Of a stretch of 64,000 nucleotides of DNA, positions 12,001-23,164 are shown piece by piece. Under the pieces are notes generated by a model. It made no database searches. It was not told the DNA's origin and worked only from the letters and a program-made list of their open reading frames with translations. The stretch is from contig CAMRHE010000012.1 in assembly GCA_947044405.1 (NCBI GenBank), positions 11,300,001 through 11,364,000 of the forward strand. The letters are read 5' to 3'. The stretch comes from Leptodactylus fallax (taxonomy: Eukaryota > Chordata > Amphibia > Anura > Leptodactylidae). The position numbers and the translations under genes were made by a program. The number at the start of each line of letters is the position of its first letter. Positions within the stretch are counted from its first letter, which is position 1.

Positions 12001-12241
12001 TAATTGTTCATCAAAAGGGCATTCATTTATACAGAGAAAAGCCATAATAGACCTTTGATTGAAGAAATATACCATATCCCATAAGATTGATAATAGAAAC
12101 ACCAACACTTTTCAGTAGAAATACATGTTTATCTATATGATTACATTGTGATAACAGAAAACAATGTAAGGCTCTACAATTGGGTTAAAGGCAATTGTTT
12201 CATTTTTGATTTTTGGGAAAAAAGAGAACTTTCTGCATTTG

Positions 12242-12391
12242 TTAGTTCTTGATGGAGCGATCAATGAAGTCTCGGAAAAGAGCAACCCGTGAGAAGAAAT
12301 CAGGAGCTACCCCACTTCCACAACTCCGGATTATGAAAGAAGAAATGCCTTGAATGATCCCATTGCACACGAGTGGTCCCCCTGAGTCGCC
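12242..12391 (-). CDS. Protease exon 5: catalytic Ser and C-terminus
   Basis: Acceptor TTTTCAG. It encodes [25 protein letters not shown] and [20 protein letters not shown] then TAA. It is 5.5 kb from exon 4; the intervening intron holds several transposons. The nearest AATAAA on this strand is about 430 nt past the stop (11811-11816). Confidence 0.93.
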   Translation of the reverse strand, partial: GDSGGPLVCNGIIQGISSFIIRSCGSGVAPDFFSRVALFRDFIDRSIKN

Positions 12392-15300
12392 CTGAAAATA
12401 ATGTTTAAGACCAATTTAATTCATATTAACTTTAACTGCAAAAATGTTTGTGTTTTATTTTTTTAACATATACATGCAAATGACTACAACCAAAAACATT
12501 GGACTGTGTATATTTAGCACCATCCATTCTTCAAATATGAAATTATACATCCTATTGTGTGTCATGTTACCATCAAGCTCTACCCTGTCTGCAGGGCCGG
12601 TTTTAGACAAAGTGTGGCCCTGGGTGAAATTAAAAGTGGGGCCCCAAATTTTGACTTACTGTAACACAATCATATTCAGTCAAGGCCCTGTGCAGAGCAC
12701 TACAGCACAAATTTTTAGCACTATCGGAGTTACCAATGTCTTAAAAGATAAGGTCTGACTCCCTATACACATACATTTTATACTTATAAACATATATAGT
12801 TATCAAATAATAATACTATATCTCTTTTAATATTACCACCATACTGTTACTGCCACCGTACAAAGACCAATATTAATTACCACCATACAGTGATAGATAC
12901 CGCTTCTTTATTGTCCCTGAAAACAAATTGTGCCCCATATTGTGCCCAAATTTGGATTGTTTATTTAACATATTGATTTAATAATACGTCACATGGTAAT
13001 GCCCACCTCTGTGCTCCTGAACAGTAATGACGCCACATCTGTGCCCCCACATAGTAATAATGCTTACCATTATGCCACAACAACGTAAAACCTCCCCCTC
13101 TGTACCCACTACACAGGACACATGCCCACCTTTATGCCCCTTACAAAATAATGAAGGTTTTTATTGTGTGGAGGGAAAAAGAGCATTGTTATTACTATTT
13201 GGGAGCATAAAATGGGCATTATTATTATTACTACTCACTTTGTACCTCCAAAACGGTAACAACCCCATTTCTGCCTCTATACAGTAAAAATAACCCCCCC
13301 TTGTGCCACCTAATAAGTAATAATGCCACCTCATAGGTTTCAGTGCCAATTTATAAATTATAGTGCCCCTTATTATTTATAGAGCCCCCTTATTTCTTAT
13401 AGTGCCTCTTTATTACTTTTAGTCACCCCTAATTAAATGTAGTGCCTCCTTATCACTTATTGCCCCCCCCCTATTACATACAGTGCCTTTTTATTAGTTA
13501 ATTCCCCATATTACTTATAGTGCCCCCTTATTATATTCATAGAAAAGAAAATCTAATGGGAGACACTGATTGCCAATTAAATATAAAACTTCACTTTTAA
13601 TATAATCCAATAAAATTTATATATTAATTCAGAGCACAATATAAAATCATACAAAACCGCCAAACACAGCAGTCTGCTGTCAACCACCTTAAAGTGGCAG
13701 TATATCCTAAGCCTAATTATGTTCTTAACAAGAAAAACTTGTAATAGTATATGGATAGACAACGTATCAGTGGATAGAGCTATAATCTCACCCTATATCT
13801 CTCCACTAACTGAACTCCCTCATCCAAATATGCATATCAGAACATAACTTGAAATGGCTTCATAAAATAATTGAGCTAGTCACAAATTCCAGCAGGTGTA
13901 TCCCCTTTTAACCCAGAGGCTACTGGCCTAATGCCACACCAACAGGGCTTGTAAGGGAAAACATCCTGTTCTCTAAAACTCAGATAGAAGCCAATTCAGC
14001 AATGTTTTAAACATATAACTGATATTACTGCAACCTCAAAAATAGACCTACGTACACGTTTCCTCACAAATGATTCATCAGGGGCTGAGTTCCAACTTCA
14101 TCAGAGCAGTTAAAACTGCTGTTAAATATAATAGTAACAAAACGGTAATGTTAGTCTGACCGCCAGCATGACCGCTCTAATGTCGGCGGTGATTACTGCA
14201 GTACTCTTGATGACCTATCCTGTTTCTGGCTTTATTACAGTATAGGTTCTGGCACTGGAGGCTGCCTGGAACAGCTGATTGTTGCAGGGACTGGGTGTCA
14301 GGTCCCCACCAATCTGATACTGATGACAATTCTGATAGGTCATTAGAATCAAAATTAGCCAGGGGACCAGAAAACCTCTTTTTATGTCAGATTAATGCAA
14401 GAAAGCATATTTTTAAATCAAATTTTATGTTTAAAAATATTTTAAAGAATTTTAGTGAAGTTATTAAACATTTTCCATGTTAATATGTAGATTTAAAAAA
14501 ATCCTAAAAATATTGCAGTTCTAACTCTGGCCACTAAGCCAAGTAATATACTGAAACTTCCTGTTTTCTGTAGGAGAATTCTTTGCAGCAGCCCCCTCAC
14601 TTGTTACTACACTGATGATCACAGCTATTATGTGTATGTAGGTAAGACACAGAATCCAAAAGTCACAATAGGTGTTTTCACAGCTTATCTCCTCCTCCCT
14701 CTCTGTGCAATGGTATTTGCATGGATCACAGAGCATGCCCAGAAAACTTTCCTGTAGAAGTCAACAGGTTCTGCCCCAGATCAATGATCCATCTCTATGT
14801 GACAGGAATCTATTAATTGGCACCAATTAGCTTAATGGCAAGAGTTAGAATTACACAAATTTTTTTTAAACTATAGATACTAATATGGAAAGTGAAAAAC
14901 AACATCACCAAAAATTCTTAAAAATATGTGTAATATAAAAATAAACAGTAGGTTATTTCCTGGCCTTTAAATGATGGTTTGTCAGAAACTCTCAGCCCAT
15001 AAACACTACAGATTGTTTAAAGGTAGTCAATCATTGCCATTTTGCATTTTTAAATAAGCTTTAACCTAATGCAGCCTTTAGAAAGGCTATTCTAGGAATA
15101 CCTCCCCTTTTGTAATCCTTGCAGCCGTTTTCCAGAAAAAACGTTTTTATTCATATGCTAATTAGTCTTCAGGGAGCACAGGGGGCGTTAGCATACGAAT
15201 AAAAGCGTTTTTTTCTGGAAAACCATTGCAAGGATCAGAAAAGGAGAGGTAAGCCTACAATAGCCTTTCTAAAGGCTACATTAAGATTAAGGCTTATTTA

Positions 15301-18300
15301 AGAATGCAAAACGGCAATGAAAGATTCCCTTTAACGGACTCTGTCACCAGAACCCAGCAGATCAAGCCAGTCCCACAGATATATAGGTTACCTAGGTCAT
15401 CTGAATCAAACTGTGTTTTCCTCTTGTGAATTGCATCCATTACCAAGATGTTTGTCAAAATGCAAATAAGTTCTTTAGAGCAATGAGGGGTTTACCACTG
15501 CTCCAAATAGGTAAGCAGCAACTCCCTCGCTGCTCCAGAGAGCTCATTTGTATATTGACAAAAACAGAGATATCTCAGCAATGAAGGTACCGATTTACAA
15601 GGGAAAAACACTGTCTGAATCAGGTGACTGTAACCTATTAATCTGTTAGCTGGGTTGATAATGCTGGGTTCTGGTGACAGGCTCCCTTCAACTAGTTCCC
15701 ACCCCAAGATGTACTATTATATCCAGCGGTGCAACTAAAGCCTGACATCCTCCTCTAACAGCTGTAAGCAGTGAAAACACTGTTTGCAGTCTTTTAACTC
15801 CTTAGATGCCACCATCAATAATTATGGTATCATCTAAGGGGTGTCTTTATGCTTGCCCCCCCCCCCCCCTTGGCACCACGTGATATAGTTTTCAGGGATC
15901 TGGGAAAGCTGGGTGATTTGCACAAAGTAGAAGAAAACCACACACTTGTAACCCTACTCTTTCCTTGGTGTAATTCATGCTCTGGAGCTGTAATACATCA
16001 TTACACTGAATTGGAGCTAAGCCCCATCCCTCTATCATATGACCCAACCCCTCCCATACTTCTTGTGATGTCATGCTAGTACGTGCAGATGGTCTTCAGC
16101 TGGTAATGGCATTATAAAGAGGCAGGAAACTATGTCCGCAAGATTTCTGCTAAATTGTTGAGCATTGCAGTTTAGAAGTTAGTCCTGCAGATATAGCTAG
16201 AGATGAACTATATCATGCAGCTTTTTGTTTTTATCCTTGGTTTTAAGGTTTTAATCCCTTTAAGCTTGATGAATCCATGGATTGATCTTCCCTAGTAACA
16301 GGGAGGGAACAGCAAATTAGCTAGAAGGGAGACATCTAGTGATAGCAACTTTAGAGAGGTTTTCAGGCAGTAAACAGCATCATTTTTAAAAATGAGACGT
16401 TTTCTCAAAAGTTAGTGACCATTTAAGCATCAAACTAGATTATGTCTTTAATGGGTTAATGCTCTCAGCTCATAATGGTGTGAGTCAGGCAACAATTTGT
16501 AAAGTGCTGCGGAATACACTGGGGAAAAAAAAATATTTAGTCAGCCACCAATTGTGCAAGTTCTCCCAACTATGAGAGACAAAATGAGAAAACAAATCCA
16601 GAAAATCACATTGTCTGGTTTTTAAAGAATTTATTTGCAAAATATGGTGGAAAATAAGTATTTGATCAATAACAAAAGTTCATCTCAATACTTTGTTATA
16701 TATCCTTTGTTGGCAATGACAGAGGTCAAACGTTTTCTGTAAGTCTTCACAAGGTTGGCACACACTGTTGCTGGTATGTTGGCCCATTCCTCCATTCAGA
16801 TCTCCTTTAGAGCAGTGATGTTTTGGGGCTGTCGCTGGGCAACACGGACTTTCAACTCCCTCCAAAGGTTTTCTATGGGGTTGAGATCTGAAGACTGGCT
16901 AGGCTACTCCAGGACCTTGAAATGCTTGCTGCTTGCCTATTGCAGATTCAGTCTTCCCAGCATGATGCAGGTCTACAATTTTGTTTCTGGTGTCTTTCCA
17001 CATCTCTTTGGTCTTCACCATAGTGGGGTTTGGAGTGTGACTGTTTGAGGTTGTGGACAGGTGTCTTTTATACTGGTAACAATGTCAAACAGGTGCCATT
17101 ACTACAGGTAATGAGTGGAGGACAGAGGAGCCTCTTAAAGAAGAAGTTACAGGTCTGTGAGAGCCAGAAATCTTTTTTGTTTGTAGGTGACCAAATACTT
17201 ATTTTCCACCATAATTTGCAAATCAATTCTTTAAAAAATCAGACAATGTGATTTTCTAGATATGTTTTCTCATTTTGTCTCTCATAGTTGAGGTCTACCT
17301 ATGATGTCAATTACAGGCCTCTCTCATCTTTTTACGTGGAAGAACTTGCACAATTGGTGGCTGACTAAATACTTTCTTCCCCACTGTATGTAGGCACTAT
17401 ATAAATAAAATGTATTATTATTATTATTATTATTATCAGAGCCTAAGCCAGTCTGCAAGTTCTGCACCATCTATAGTTATGATCCTAACTTGTCATATCT
17501 CTTAAGTTACAAGTAGGATATATGTACCCTACTAATGCATTGTAGTGTCATTACCAGGAATAGTAGTATAATGTTGTACCGTGTTAGCCATTGAAAGTAG
17601 TGGAAGAGTGAAGAAATCAGGCGATACCTTTTAGAGGCTAACTGAGTATATTTGATAAGTTTTGATAAGTAAGCTTTCAAGAGTCTAGCTCTCTTCTTCA
17701 ACACCATGTCTGAAGAAGAGAGCTAGACTCTTGAAAGCTTACTTATCAAAACTTATCAAATATACTCAGTTAGCCTCTAAAAGGTATCGCCTGATTTCTT
17801 CACTCTTCCATTACCAGGAATAAGCAGATTAACTACTGAATTTTGGTGGGATTTTGGGGAAAAGCGTTTGGAATGATGGAAACTCACAAATACACTTTGT
17901 CTTCTGTTACTTACAAAACATATGCCAGCTTGCCGCATTAATACTCCAGTGCATATGTTGTTGGGACGACATAAATCTCTTTCAGTCACTGTGACATTGA
18001 GCTCCTGAAGACGGTCTGGAATCCTTGCCTGTGTTCCCAATCGCCCCCATCCTGAAGTGATACATTGGGTCCCAGCAGGGACTGTCTCATTGACCCGAGG
18101 TAGATTAATCAAATTAACTCTGGAGTTCAGAGTTACACTCCCATCAAGCTGCGTCAACAAGAGAAACCCAAAGACAGATTAATTTGTCAATAACAGGTAA
18201 TAGTGTTAGTCTATTAAATGATGTCATCTCACCTGTAAAATAAGGATATCATTGTCCAGTGTCTGTGGGTTGAAGCCATTTTCAAACACTCGAGAAATTC

Positions 18301-19445
18301 TAAATGTTTGTCTGGAGGCCTCGTTTCTGCGAAGAGAATGTGCTCCCAATACTACAGTTACCTGATTCGGGTTTCTGAGTGGCAGAAGGGAATAATACAA
18401 TTCATTTGTATACATTTTAATGTACATTGGTAATATTGTATGCAATATTTGATATTTGATTTGATATTTGATTTGTCTTACGATTGGATGTAAATAATGG
18501 GGATTAATACGAATCTAACAATAGTATGCAGTGGGAAATGAACTATTCCTCTAGAACTAGAGCATGGGAAATCACAAAGAAGGAATTATTTATGTATTGA
18601 AAGTTACTGCAGGACAAAGGGACACATAGTTAGTTATGCCTTCAGGAACATAAGTTCCATGCCCGTAATATCCTTATGGCAATTCATGCATACATACAGT
18701 AAAAAGTAATATTTATTCAACTTACATGTCTGACAGACAATGTGCAGCTGTCATTACATATTGCTGTGCAATGAGGGATCCTCCACAGAAATGCTGACGT
18801 CTTAACTGAAGAGAGGCAATGTAAGGGTGAGAGTTGGGGGCAGCCTCTCTGCCCCCAACAATCTCACTACGGAAAGTTCCTGAAAAAAAAAAAAAAAACT
18901 TATGTAAATACAAAAAAGTGAAACTGTAAAAATATTTAATAATTAAATTAAACAATAAACTAAAAATGTGGCAAGATTGACAGACTGATCACAGCCTTTT
19001 AATAGACTTGTGAGACAAATCCTCACTGATTTCAAAATCTATGACATCCTTGATATTGTACTTGTGACACACATGCACAGCTTATATGAAGAAGACACAT
19101 ACTGTAAGCACACATAAACAATTGCACCAATGCTGCACCTCTGCTGCTTGGCAGCCACTAAATTTGTCTTCCCCTTAACATACCGTGCATCTGTGTCAGC
19201 TGCTGAATTTGCTTACAGCTGATAAAAATCCTCATATTTCCAATGTACATTAAAATGTATACAAGGAGCGTTTCCTCCCACACTCTAAAGACATACTGAT
19301 AGGGAATGAAAATACAAACCTCCAAAATACAAACAAACCTGCTTTATTTCTACTTATACTCACCTCCATCCACCTGACATATGTAGAAGGCAGCTAATAT
19401 CATGAGAAGATGATCCATGTTAGTGATGGACTTCATTTTCATCAT
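12242..19445 (-). CDS. Neutrophil elastase/proteinase 3-like serine protease, 5 exons
   Basis: A secretory serine protease of the S1 chymotrypsin fold. Five exons (19364-19445, 18726-18879, 18233-18374, 17915-18148, 12242-12391) join in phases 1, 2, 0, 0 to 253 codons plus TAA. Visible: a hydrophobic signal peptide, mature start IVGG after Glu, TAAHC with the catalytic His, DNDILIL with the Asp, GDSGGPLVC with the Ser, and eight cysteines that fit four disulfides. The residue six before the catalytic Ser is Gly, with Ile at 216 and Asp at 226 by chymotrypsin numbering; that pocket is typical of elastase and proteinase 3, not trypsin. NVT and NET are possible N-glycosylation sites. Stretches such as [25 protein letters not shown] and PDFFSRVAL align best, from memory, with PRTN3, ELANE and AZU1. 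Both catalytic and structural residues are intact, so an active granule protease is likely. Which ortholog it is cannot be settled here. Confidence 0.9.
12594..13550. repeat. hAT-like repeat with minisatellite (array 2)
   Basis: It begins CAGGGCCGGTTTTAGACAAA, an hAT-type end, and passes into degenerate AGTAATAATGCCACC and TAGTGCCCCCTTATTACT units from 13020 to 13540. No right terminus was seen. It lies in intron 4 of the protease gene. Confidence 0.55.
14150..14380. repeat. MITE fragment
   Basis: The ATGACCTATCC...GATAGGTCAT arms resemble the right halves of the other TTAA MITEs here. No clean ends. Confidence 0.4.
15021..15330. mobile_element. TTAA-flanked inverted-repeat MITE
   Basis: TTAA lies at 15017-15020 and 15331-15334. 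The arms are inverted copies across most of the length (GCAGCCTTTAGAAAGGCTAT against ATAGCCTTTCTAAAGGCTAC). No coding content. Confidence 0.75.
15335..15689. mobile_element. Second MITE abutting the first
   Basis: The inverted termini are GACTCTGTCACCAGAACCCA and TGGGTTCTGGTGACAGGCTC. It starts directly after the TTAA at 15331-15334; the right flank is mutated (TTCA). Confidence 0.6.
16490..17437 (+). mobile_element. SINE tail split by Tc1 element B
   Basis: TTGTAAAGTGCTGCGGAATA ends at 16516, and GTAGGCACTATATAAATAAA with a TTA-repeat tail resumes at 17389. Removing element B and one TA restores a continuous L2-type SINE tail like that at 5934. Confidence 0.7.
16517..17386. mobile_element. 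Tc1 element B, internally deleted, 870 bp
   Basis: Termini CACTGGGGAAAA and TTCTTCCCCACTG are flanked by TA at 16515-16516 and 17387-17388. The sequence follows element A from its left end to about 5844, then jumps to the equivalent of about 6651, so the transposase core is gone. It is a non-autonomous derivative. Confidence 0.88.
17563..17822. repeat. Foldback insertion with 100-bp perfect inverted repeat
   Basis: The arms 17601-17700 and 17711-17810 are exact reverse complements separated by 10 nt (ACACCATGTC). CATTACCAGGAATA occurs at 17549-17562 and 17809-17822, a 14-bp target-site duplication of retroposon type. It lies in intron 4 of the protease, about 90 bp from exon 4. Family not named. 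Confidence 0.9.
17915..18148 (-). CDS. Protease exon 4
   Basis: Acceptor GACGCAG. It encodes 78 residues including [32 protein letters not shown] and RQAGICF. Donor GTAAGT, phase 0, immediately before the catalytic serine exon. Confidence 0.93.
18233..18374 (-). CDS. Protease exon 3: catalytic Asp
   Basis: Acceptor CACTCAG. It encodes [20 protein letters not shown] and LDNDILILQ; the Asp of NDI is the catalytic aspartate. Donor GTGAGA, phase 0. Confidence 0.92.
18726..18879 (-). CDS. Protease exon 2: activation site and catalytic His
   Basis: The acceptor follows a long T tract. It encodes GTFRSE, then [28 protein letters not shown] and VMTAAHC. Donor GTAAGT, phase 2. Confidence 0.93.
19255..19311 (+). 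repeat. SINE middle fragment
   Basis: GTTTCCTCCCACACTCTAAAG and ACATACTGATAGGGAAT match the middle of the tRNA-headed SINE whose head and tail appear elsewhere in the window. It is in protease intron 1, very short. Confidence 0.45.
19364..19445 (-). CDS. Protease exon 1: signal peptide
   Basis: It encodes [20 protein letters not shown] then YICQVDG, with donor GTGAGT in phase 1. There are four in-frame ATGs, the first at 19445. A TATA-like element about 25 bp upstream would place transcription start among them, so initiation at the ATG at 19436 or 19418 ([11 protein letters not shown]) is equally possible. Confidence 0.75.
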
Positions 19446-19560
19446 TTTCTCTGGTGCTGCTCATTTATAATTCTCTGTCAACGGTTCTGGTTACCCAACT
19501 AACTGGTATTACCAAAGTACATTGAGAAAGTTGTAACTGCAGAAGATGAAGAAAAGGAAA
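19446..19560 (-). promoter_or_regulatory. Putative protease promoter: TATA-like element and MYB-type sites
   Basis: On the minus strand a TATAAAT-like element lies at 19463-19469, about 25 bp before the first ATG. Three MYB-type motifs follow upstream: CAACGG at 19479, TAACTG at 19500 and TAACTG at 19534 (plus-strand readings), plus an AAAGGAAATT (GGAA core) near 19553. ELANE and PRTN3 promoters are known to use MYB, C/EBP and PU.1, so this arrangement fits, but the motifs are short and the call is inference. Confidence 0.4.
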
Positions 19561-20240
19561 TTGGGAATTAGGAAAACTCTACAGTGACTGTGCAAAATTG
19601 GCTATTGCTTTATAAACACCTACTGTACATTCATGAAGTTAGCCAGCATATGAATTAGATAACACAGGTGATCCTATAGAAAGCTGTGTACTATATATAA
19701 TATAATAATCTATATGCTAATTATTATTATGCAGCTCCATAACTCTAGCTCTACTCGCCCACCCAATATAATATCAGGCAAGCAAAAATACAGTCATCCA
19801 GCTAACAATATCGTGCACAGGTCCTGTTGTTTGTAACTAGCATGTTACTCACTGGGTACAATAGGATTTTAGAACTAAAAACCAAACTTCCACCTCTTTA
19901 TTTTTTTCATGAGCATTAGCAAATAGTAACTGAAATTTTCATTCAGTTTCTGAATAATATACTGTAAATGACATTGCTGTTGGGCTGATAAAAAGAAATG
20001 AGGTCATGAACATCATACATAACATATACTGTAAGCTCTGTTATTTTTGTCAGAAATGGACATTGAAAAATTAGTAATAGTTGATTGCTGTTGGACTGAC
20101 AAAGCATATAGTGTTTCTTCATTCTTCGTAGTCAGGAGGGGCAGATACAAACTGAAACTATTAAGGACCCTTTAAGGTCAGGTTCAGATGGCCATAGGTT
20201 AGAACTGCTATTTTAAAGTATTATAATACAACTAGGCTTA
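19561..20240. other. Intergenic stretch upstream of the protease
   Basis: AT-rich, with no gene, RNA or recognised repeat. Confidence 0.4.
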
Positions 20241-20251
20241 CCTTAGCTCTT

Positions 20252-20480
20252 CTTAAAGGGGTTGTCCAGTTTCAGACCAATATTAAGAGACAAATGTTAT
20301 TACTTTTATAATGAAAAGTTATACAATTTTCCAACATATTTTCTATATAAATTCCTTGTGGTTTTCTAGATCTCTGCCTGATGTAATTCATTCTGCTTAC
20401 TTCCAGTGGATAAAAATCTGTCCCTGGTCATATGATGGATACACAGGTGCACAGATCATTATAGTCACAGCACAAGATTT
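20252..20480. repeat. Half of a hairpin MITE
   Basis: TAAAGGGGTTGTCCAGTTTC followed by sequence matching the left arm of the complete hairpin MITE at 42462-42825. Only one arm and part of the centre are clear. Confidence 0.6.
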
Positions 20481-20524
20481 AGATATCTGCCACATAACGG
20501 GCTGTTCACCTATATGTCCTTCAG

Positions 20525-21775
20525 ACAGGGGAGGATTGGCCATGTATATCATCGGGAAAATTCTCAGTGGGCCCACTGTACTATGGTCCGCAGGGCCGAC
20601 CCTTACTCTGACAGTTGTCGCAGAGTGCAGCCCCAATTTTATGTCTTCAGAGCAGAGGCCGCTGGGCAGCACTGAGAGTATGTATTGGACGAATCTAGCG
20701 AGACCCCAGAGTATAATATGGTGAGGCCCAGGGGATGTAATCAAACATAATAAACAATGTTATTCACCTTTACTGGGCTGGTGCAGGTCTTCCGGCTTCT
20801 TCTGGTCTTGGAGATGTCATGAATGACATCAGAAACCTCTGAGGCCCAATCACAGTCATGATGCAAAATTACGCCGGCGTGACCCATGTGACTTTATGCC
20901 AGCGTCATTTATGACGTCTCTAAGACATGAAGATGCCGGAAGACGAGTACCAGAGCCAGGAGAGGTGAGTAACACTGTTTATTATGTTTAATCACCTCCG
21001 ATCATTATCATCTCTTCAGACCCCAGAGTATAATAATGGTTCATGGGTGGCGAACCCCCAAAAATTTCTGGTTCACCCAAAATTTTTGGAACATTCATAA
21101 AGAAAAACGCATGGGCCACTATAGGACATTATAGTGTGTGGAGGAGTCACTATAGGGCATTATGGTATTTGGACGGGGCCACTATAGGGCATTATATTGT
21201 GTGGAGGGGCCACTGTGTGACATTATACTGTGTGGAGGCCACTATAGGGCATTATAGTATGTAGAGGGACCACTATGGGACATTTTACTGTGGAGGGGCC
21301 ACTATGGGACATTTTACTGTGTGGAGGGTCACAATAGGTCATTATAGTGTGTGGAGGTGCCAATATGGGACATTATACTGTGTGGAAGGGCCACTATGAG
21401 ATATTTTATTGTGGGGAGGGGCCACTATGAGAAATTGTTCCATCGTTAAGGAGTCACTATGGGACATTATATTGTGTGGAGGGTCCACTATGAGACATTT
21501 TACAGTGTGGAGGGGCCAGGATAGGGCATTATAGTGTGTGGAAGGGCCCCTAGGGGACATTATACTGTGTGCAGGGGCTACTGTGAGACATTATATTGTG
21601 TGGAGCGGCTACTATGGGAAATTATGCTATGTGAAGGGGCCACTGTGGGACATTATACTGTGTGGAGGGCCACAATAGGGCATTATAGTGTTTAGAGAGG
21701 CCGCTATGGGACATTATACTGTGTGCAGGGGCTACTGTGAAACATTACATTATGTGAAGGGGACCACTATGTCTC
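20525..21775. repeat. Composite hAT-like repeat with minisatellite (array 3)
   Basis: It starts with an hAT-like GGGGAGGATTGGCCATGTAT, passes through unique-looking sequence with two copies of ACCCCAGAGTATAATA (20703, 21021), and enters about 21 degenerate units of GGGCCACTATGGGACATTAT and ACTGTGTGGAG from 21110 to 21770. No right terminus seen. Confidence 0.65.
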
Positions 21776-21777
21776 CA

Positions 21778-21917
21778 CCAGCATCTTGATAACGTTATTG
21801 GAGCCAAAAACACGTATCAGCTCTGACAGGGCATTTAACAAAAGCTCCTGTGAGAGCAGATATGTGGCGTTGTTGGCTCCAATGAAATGTTTTTCAGCAG
21901 TTTATCAAGATGCTAGC
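21778..21917. repeat. Imperfect inverted repeat
   Basis: CAGCATCTTGATAACG and ATTGGAGCCAA face TTGGCTCCAAT and TTATCAAGATGCTAG. A short foldback at the end of the minisatellite array. Confidence 0.6.
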
Positions 21918-23160
21918 GGGGAAGTATTGTTGATAGATAGATAGATAGATTTATCTCTATCTATAATAACTGGCTTACCTAAAAAACAAGTAAGTGAGAA
22001 AGAGGCTGCAGCTATGCAGTAGGAAAGATTTGCCATCTTTATGGTTGGAATGATGGCTGCAGCATCACTTTGAGCTGGCTGAGTAGTTGTGCAAACTTAA
22101 AATGGCAGACCAAGGTGCATCTGCTCAGTACGGCACACTGACAGACAACTGGTGTGACCTCCAGTCTGGGAGTTTTCATACAAGACCCTCGACTCACATG
22201 GAGACAGAGCATCACTTGAGCCCTATACTGTAATACCTTATATCATATTGACTACCTGGCTTTATTATCCACATGATTAGTATGTATATTCGTTATAGCA
22301 TGTGTATAGAGCTCTCTATAATACAGCTTGTGCATGGCCTTTCTCTACATAGTACAGTGCTATGTAGTGCTGTATTGCATAGCTTGTATGTAGGTTTGCT
22401 TCACTTAGCACTGTACTGCATGGGGAAGGAATTCTCTTGTATATACCTCCCTAGTGATGCTCTGTTGTATATACTTCCCCAGTGATACTTCGCGTCATGG
22501 TTTCCATGGTTTCCCTGACTTCCTAGCAGCAATGCCTGCTGATGATTGGTAGGAATTCATGTCAGTCATGGGGTTGGTCACATGATTGCGCTAGATCCTC
22601 CCCTTCCTGGGCTTGTAGTATTAGCTGGGACGCTATGTGAAAGTGTTGAGGTGAGCTGCGTTAACGTTTTACAGCTTTTAACTCTTTACGTCTTATGTCA
22701 TAGATCCCTAATTATTGACACCTTATTTTTTTAGTGTTTGATTTCATTTACACTTTTTTGCACAGTATATGATGTATATTCACATAGATTATTGTTCTTT
22801 GCACTTATTATTGTAGGTAGAAATTAAATGTTATCATTGCTTGCGTGTTAAATAGAATTGCATGATTTGCATCGATCACATGATTTATATACTGGCACAT
22901 CGTATACCTATTAACAGACATATATATACAGATAGGTGCATAGGCATGTAGGCACACGTGCATTTAATCCGTATAAACATGCATAGGCTAAGGGGGAATG
23001 TAATGACGTAAAGTAAGAACGTACATATGGGCTTCAATATAGAGGATGGATATCCCAGCAACTATGTAGCAGAAGGAACATCCCTTGTAATAAGATTAAG
23101 TCTGTGTGTTGTGTCGTTTTTTTGTTTTTTATTAATCTCCTTCCCAGTATCTACAGTATA
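21918..23160. other. Unassigned intergenic stretch
   Basis: Apart from a short GATA microsatellite at 21932-21949, nothing was recognised. The small reading frames lack family motifs. Confidence 0.4.
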
Positions 23161-23164
23161 ACAC

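Noticed and set aside
21100..21775. Evenly spaced 30-bp repeats resembling a CRISPR array
   Set aside because: Units are contiguous and degenerate with no unique spacers, in a vertebrate genome; it is a minisatellite.
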